Shown here in pieces: positions 60,309-64,000 of a stretch of 64,000 nucleotides of DNA (the first letter of the stretch is position 1; the number at the start of each line of letters is the position of its first letter). The position numbers and the translations under genes were made by a program. This DNA is from Ignavibacteriota bacterium. GTDB taxonomy: Bacteria > Bacteroidota > Ignavibacteria > Tepidaquicellales > Tepidaquicellaceae. The stretch lies in assembly GCA_016218085.1 (NCBI GenBank), contig JACREY010000005.1, positions 1 to 64,000 on the forward strand, in the 5' to 3' direction. Under the pieces are notes generated by a model, which saw only the letters and a program-made list of their open reading frames with translations, did no database searches and was not told where the DNA came from.

Positions 60309-61982
60309 CTACTCTTTCAATTTTTTATATTTTATCCTCTTTAGCGCCACATCACCGAGGCGTTTCTTTTTGTTTTCTTCGTATTCTGAGTAGCCGCCTT
60401 CGAAATAATACACCTGCGAGTCGCCTTCAAATGCAAGTATGTGAGTAGCAACCCTATCGAGGAACCACCTGTCGTGCGAAATAATCACTGCGCATCCTGC
60501 AAAATTTTCAAGTCCTTCTTCAAGTGCACGTAGCGTATTTACGTCTATATCGTTTGTCGGCTCGTCGAGCAGGAGAACATTTGCCTGTGATTTCAGCGTA
60601 AGCGCAAGGTGAAGCCTGTTGCGCTCGCCGCCCGAAAGCATATTCACTTTTTTCTCCTGGTCAGCACCTGTGAAATTAAATCTTGCAACGTATGCGCGCG
60701 AATTATACTGCTTTCCGCCAAGGTCAATAAATTCCTGTCCTTCGGAAATCGCCTGCCACACTGTATCTTCGGGGTTTATTTCCGCGTGCGCCTGGTCAAC
60801 ATATCCCACCTGCACGGTTTCGCCGACTTCGAATGCGCCTGAATTCGGTTTTTCGCTTCCGAGTATCATTCTGAAGAGCGTGGTTTTTCCTGCTCCGTTC
60901 GGACCAATTACGCCCACTATTCCCGCAGGAGGAAGCATAAAATTCAAATCTTCAAAAAGAATATTTTCACCGAATGCTTTTGAAACGTTAATTGCTTCGA
61001 TAACTTTATTGCCGAGCCGCGGACCGTTCGGAATAAATATTTCGAGTGTTTCTTCTTTCTGTTTTGTGTCTTCGTTTAATAACCTGTCGTATGCCTGAAG
61101 CCTTGCCTTCGATTTCGCGTGTCTTGCTCTCGGTGACATCCTTACCCATTCAAGTTCGCGCTCTAATGTCTTCATGCGTTTGCTGGCAGTTTTCTCTTCC
61201 ATTTCGAGGCGTTTAGATTTCTGGTCGAGCCACGAAGAATAATTTCCTTCCCACGGAATTCCTTCGCCGCGGTCGAGTTCGAGTATCCATCCCGCAACGT
61301 TATCGAGGAAATATCTGTCGTGTGTTACGGCTATCACCGTTCCTTTGTACTGCCTCAAATGAAGTTCGAGCCACTCGACTGATTCAGCATCCAGGTGGTT
61401 AGTCGGCTCATCGAGTAAAAGTATATCGGGTTCGGAAAGCAAAAGTCTGCAAAGCGCAACTCTTCTTCTTTCGCCTCCGCTAAGGTTTTTAATCGGTAAG
61501 TCTTCTTCGGGACAGCGGAGCGCATCCATTGCGCGGGAAAGCTTTGCATCCAGTTCCCAGCCGTTTTTATGCTCAATAAGTTCTGTTAGCTCTCCCTGCC
61601 GCTCGATAAGTTTAGTCATTTCGTCGTCTTCCATCGGCTCGGCGAATTTATTGTTCACTTCTTCGTATTCTTTTAGAATGTCCACAACATCCTGCACGCC
61701 TTCCATCACGATTTCTTTAACGGTTTTGCTGTCATCCAGAATAGGCTCCTGCGGAAGGAATCCGATTGAATACTCTTTTGTAAAATGAACCTCTCCATCG
61801 AAGTTTTCTTCTTCACCTGCTATTATCTTGAGCAAAGTGGATTTACCGGAACCGTTTAAACCGATTATGCCGATTTTAGCTCCGTAAAAAAATGAAAGGT
61901 ATATATTTTTCAATACCTGTCTCTTGGGCGGGTAGGTTTTTCCCACTCCGACCATCGAAAAAATTATTTTATTGTCTGCCAT
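60309..61982 (-). CDS. ettA: Energy-dependent translational throttle protein EttA (ABC-F ATPase)
   Basis: 557 residues, full length. Two ABC domains: Walker A GLNGSGKSTLLK and GPNGAGKTTLFR, signatures LSGGERRRVALCRLLLSEPDILLLDEPTNHLD and LSGGERNRLHLALTLKSQANVLLLDEPTNDID. A P-tRNA interaction (linker) region lies between (~240-320), with no membrane part. The arm-type insertion (KEYEEVNNKFAEPMEDDEMTKLIERQGELTELIEHKNGWELDAKLSRAMDALRCP) after the first Walker A is characteristic of EttA. It binds the ribosomal E site and gates the first elongation steps according to the ADP/ATP ratio. Housekeeping gene; no linked regulation seen. Confidence 0.95.
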   Translation of the reverse strand: MADNKIIFSMVGVGKTYPPKRQVLKNIYLSFFYGAKIGIIGLNGSGKSTLLKIIAGEEENFDGEVHFTKEYSIGFLPQEPILDDSKTVKEIVMEGVQDVVDILKEYEEVNNKFAEPMEDDEMTKLIERQGELTELIEHKNGWELDAKLSRAMDALRCPEEDLPIKNLSGGERRRVALCRLLLSEPDILLLDEPTNHLDAESVEWLELHLRQYKGTVIAVTHDRYFLDNVAGWILELDRGEGIPWEGNYSSWLDQKSKRLEMEEKTASKRMKTLERELEWVRMSPRARHAKSKARLQAYDRLLNEDTKQKEETLEIFIPNGPRLGNKVIEAINVSKAFGENILFEDLNFMLPPAGIVGVIGPNGAGKTTLFRMILGSEKPNSGAFEVGETVQVGYVDQAHAEINPEDTVWQAISEGQEFIDLGGKQYNSRAYVARFNFTGADQEKKVNMLSGGERNRLHLALTLKSQANVLLLDEPTNDIDVNTLRALEEGLENFAGCAVIISHDRWFLDRVATHILAFEGDSQVYYFEGGYSEYEENKKKRLGDVALKRIKYKKLKE

Positions 61983-62097
61983 GGTGCTAAAATAGGTCTT
62001 ATATTCTTAAATTGAAATGAAAAGGGTCTAAGAATTCTGAATTATGAATGAAATGTGAGAATAAGTAATAAAAAGTTTTTGAATAGATTAAAAATAA

Positions 62098-62658
62098 TTA
62101 TTTCCTTATTTCAGGAAGATTAAAATTCAAACCTCCTAAAAAAGTAAAAAACAATTTTCCGTGCCATTTTGCTTTTGTTGAAAACTCGAGAGATTTTGTT
62201 ATTGAATATTTTGCCCCGAGTCCAATGCTTATATCTGCTGCAATATCGCCAAAGTTAAATTCTGTTGTAGGTGGTTCATCTAGACTTTTTTGAGTACCTG
62301 CTCCAAGTTGTGTCTGCCCAAAAATTCCAAATTTATTATTTATATTATATGTGTATCTAAAACCTAAATAAAAAATCTTGTAATGTGATAAGTACGTTTT
62401 ATCTCCGAAAAACTCTTTTTTTCTTATATTACTCAAATCAAAATTAAAAAATACGGCAAAGCTTCTGTTTATATTAACCGCAGCTTCACACTCTAAAACA
62501 GGATTGATGCTTGAAAAATACTCATTGGTTGGTTTTACATCAACTGCAATAATTCCACCATGAAGTCCGAAGGATAAATATGGATCGTTATTCTGAGCAA
62601 AATCAGAAAAGGGTATAAAAATCAGCAATAATAAAAAAAACAAATAAATATTTTTCAT
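62098..62658 (-). CDS. Small outer-membrane beta-barrel protein
   Basis: 186 residues with a signal peptide (MKNIYLFFLLLLIFIPFSDFAQ). Strands such as LSFGLHGGIIAVDVKP, ECEAAVNINRSFAVFFNFDLS, IFYLGFRYTYNINNKFGIFGQTQLGAG and DISIGLGAKYSITKSLEFSTKAKW fit an eight-stranded porin-like barrel (PorT/OmpA-like). It is followed upstream by a similar barrel gene at 62710, but a terminator lies between. Confidence 0.72.
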   Translation of the reverse strand: MKNIYLFFLLLLIFIPFSDFAQNNDPYLSFGLHGGIIAVDVKPTNEYFSSINPVLECEAAVNINRSFAVFFNFDLSNIRKKEFFGDKTYLSHYKIFYLGFRYTYNINNKFGIFGQTQLGAGTQKSLDEPPTTEFNFGDIAADISIGLGAKYSITKSLEFSTKAKWHGKLFFTFLGGLNFNLPEIRK

Positions 62659-62670
62659 ATTTTTATAATA

Positions 62671-62699
62671 TAAAACCTGCCCGCATTCCTGCGGGCAGG
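62671..62699 (-). terminator. Intrinsic terminator of the 62710 gene
   Basis: CCTGCCCGC and GCGGGCAGG form a perfect 9-base GC-rich stem with a six-base loop; on the minus strand it runs into TTTTATATTATAAAAA. The GC richness stands out in an AT-rich gap and recalls the GC palindromes at 7735 and 9492. Confidence 0.82.
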
Positions 62700-62709
62700 G
62701 GAATGAATT

Positions 62710-63363
62710 TTAAAATCTTATACCTGTTTTAATTTCGAAGGTATAGTTTCTGACTGTATAGGAAAAATTATACCTGTCGGTTAATTCGCCCAGGTTAGTA
62801 AAATCAGGATTGTAAGTTCCTTCAATGAAAGTAGTTAGTGATTTTAAAGGTATGAACTCCAATCCCATTCCAATCACCCCTCCGAAAGTCTTATTGTTAT
62901 TTATCGGATAACTATAGAAAGATCGGGTTAATTCATCCCCGTCCAATGTATTTTTTGCTGAAATAAAAATATCCAATCTTAAGCCTGCTAAAATATATGG
63001 TGATAATTTATCCTTATTCCCGCCGTATTTTGTGAGTAATTCAATGGATGCCATATTTACTGTTCTGTGGAAATATTTTGTTTCTAAAAGTTGTCCGGTT
63101 TCAGATGTTACATAAAATGGTTCGAGTGCACCTTTTTGAATGAAATTTAATCCGACAATCAGGCTTAGATTCTCGATTAAGTCTGTTTCCTTAAAAACCC
63201 CTGCCGTAAATCCGAACTTGTATCTGAAATGACTTCCGTACAATTCGGTTTCCTGATTTGATATCGAAGTCCCGGCCTTCACTCCGAATCCCTTATAAAA
63301 CTGCGCATTTGAAAGATTTGAAACTAAAAAAACGAGGAAGAGCACAACAATTGTTCTTTTCAT
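62710..63363 (-). CDS. PorT-like outer-membrane beta-barrel protein
   Basis: 217 residues with a signal peptide (to about residue 20, SNLSNAQ). GFGVKAGTSISNQETELYGSHFRYKFGFTAGVFKE, LSLIVGLNFIQKGA, NMASIELLTKYG, LSPYILAGLRLDIFIS and GGVIGMGLEFIPLKSLTTFIEGTYNPDFTNL follow the outer-membrane beta-barrel (PorT/OmpW-like) pattern, ending with FEIKTGIRF. No T9SS function is implied by the name PorT; this branch is broad. Confidence 0.78.
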   Translation of the reverse strand: MKRTIVVLFLVFLVSNLSNAQFYKGFGVKAGTSISNQETELYGSHFRYKFGFTAGVFKETDLIENLSLIVGLNFIQKGALEPFYVTSETGQLLETKYFHRTVNMASIELLTKYGGNKDKLSPYILAGLRLDIFISAKNTLDGDELTRSFYSYPINNNKTFGGVIGMGLEFIPLKSLTTFIEGTYNPDFTNLGELTDRYNFSYTVRNYTFEIKTGIRF

Positions 63364-63536
63364 CTTATTAAAAGTTTAATTAATGAAAATGCTTTGCCTG
63401 CAAAGCAGTAGAATATTCGATAACCCTTCTTTTTTTATTTGGTAAGATATTTGTCTATAATATGTTATAGTTGAATAAAACTATTTGATAATTTCATATA
63501 TTACAAGAGACAAATTATTGCACTATTCGAATGCCT

Positions 63537-64000
63537 TTAAATCTTTTCGAAGCTCTTAACGAGTTTTTCCACGTGCATAAATATATCATCCTCTCCGACC
63601 TGGTCAAAAGGTTTTTCGAGGTCGTCCTGAATGTTATCCAGTCCCACAAGTACCAGGCTCATAAGAACCGGAGTAACCATAGCAAGGTAAATGTTGATGT
63701 TCCTTCCGACATAAGCGAAGTAAGGGGAATAAATAATGGGTGTAAGGATTATAAAAATCCTGCTGTAAGCTCTCAGTGTAACCGGTGTGCGGTATTGCGC
63801 CACGTGCTTCATGCTTTCGAATCCCTCTATCATCTTGCTCAGGTACTGGTTCACACGTGAAAGCTCGCCAGCCTGCATTCCGCGAACGCGCAGTTTTTTT
63901 ATAAAAGCGGACAGCTCCGAAAAATTCCTGTAAACTTCATCCTCTTTATTTATTCTGTCTTTTTTTCTTCCCGAAAGAAATGCCCTGATGGACAGGAATA
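63537..64000 (-). CDS. Bestrophin-like membrane protein (5' partial)
   Basis: The minus-strand frame is open to the right edge, so the N-terminus is outside the window; the ATG at 63878 is internal. The visible 150 residues include RNFSELSAFIKKLRVRGMQAGELSRVNQYLSKMIEGFESMKHVAQYRTPVTLRAYSRIFIILTPIIYSPYFAYVG and MSLVLVGLDNIQDDLEKPFDQVGEDDI. The LDNIQDDLE-PF turn after a membrane helix is typical of the bestrophin/UPF0187 family of anion channels. Assignment rests on the C-terminal half only. Confidence 0.65.
   Translation of the reverse strand, partial: FLSIRAFLSGRKKDRINKEDEVYRNFSELSAFIKKLRVRGMQAGELSRVNQYLSKMIEGFESMKHVAQYRTPVTLRAYSRIFIILTPIIYSPYFAYVGRNINIYLAMVTPVLMSLVLVGLDNIQDDLEKPFDQVGEDDIFMHVEKLVKSFEKI

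Noticed and set aside
1-64000. CRISPR array, tRNA, rRNA or prophage
   Set aside because: No regularly spaced repeats, no cloverleaf-like stretch with a GGTTCRA arm and no integrase, capsid or transposase-like protein were found when reading both strands.

Overview
The window looks like a chromosomal segment from an uncultured member of the Ignavibacteria/Chlorobiota part of the FCB superphylum. Three things point there. Thirteen genes end in the type IX secretion (T9SS) type A sorting domain with the signature QNYPNPFN(P/N), a tail form very common in that group. The DNA is AT-rich. Shine-Dalgarno use is mixed: some genes have a strong AAGGAG and many have none, as in Bacteroidota relatives. 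No rRNA, tRNA, CRISPR array, prophage or transposase gene was seen.

Layout. 1-9596: secreted T9SS cargo (a beta-propeller protein cut by the left edge, a zinc metalloprotease, a Ycf48-like propeller protein, an unknown secreted protein), broken by a secreted metallo-beta-lactamase-fold protein and a small membrane protein. 9665-14722: YitT membrane protein, a choice-of-anchor V secreted protein, a haem-binding CxxCH protein, a cysteine-synthase-family enzyme and two lipoproteins. 15156-22374: a secreted glycoside-hydrolase-like protein, several small or unknown envelope proteins, a STAS protein, DinB and another propeller cargo. 22521-25183: a compact respiratory operon with an Rrf2 regulator, a cupredoxin-fold subunit II without copper ligands, and a haem-copper-oxidase-fold subunit I lacking the usual helix VI histidine. 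It is probably a non-canonical nitric oxide reductase.

25228-31901 is a tightly coupled minus-strand operon for an activated acidic sugar: glycosyltransferase, SpsF-like cytidylyltransferase, two-part transketolase, class III aminotransferase, SDR and a NeuB-type synthase. The synthase lacks its SAF domain and ends in what looks like the 3' tail of a T9SS cargo gene. 32106-47681 is mostly cargo again: FG-GAP, propeller, aryl-sulfotransferase-like, PQQ/PKD and sialidase-like proteins, plus a PafA-like phosphatase and a GH106-like glycosidase. 47756-64000 holds tandem outer-membrane barrels, alanine racemase, a very large hybrid sensor kinase, a GYD protein, a membrane polyferredoxin with an FNR/DNR-like box, a DUF5916 protein, an esterase, EttA, two more barrels and a bestrophin-like protein cut by the right edge.

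Taken together this is an envelope- and secretion-oriented region: cargo for T9SS (no T9SS machinery is encoded here), surface polysaccharide synthesis, scavenging hydrolases and a nitrosative-stress or denitrification module. All function calls come from reading the sequence by eye. No searches or computed statistics were possible.
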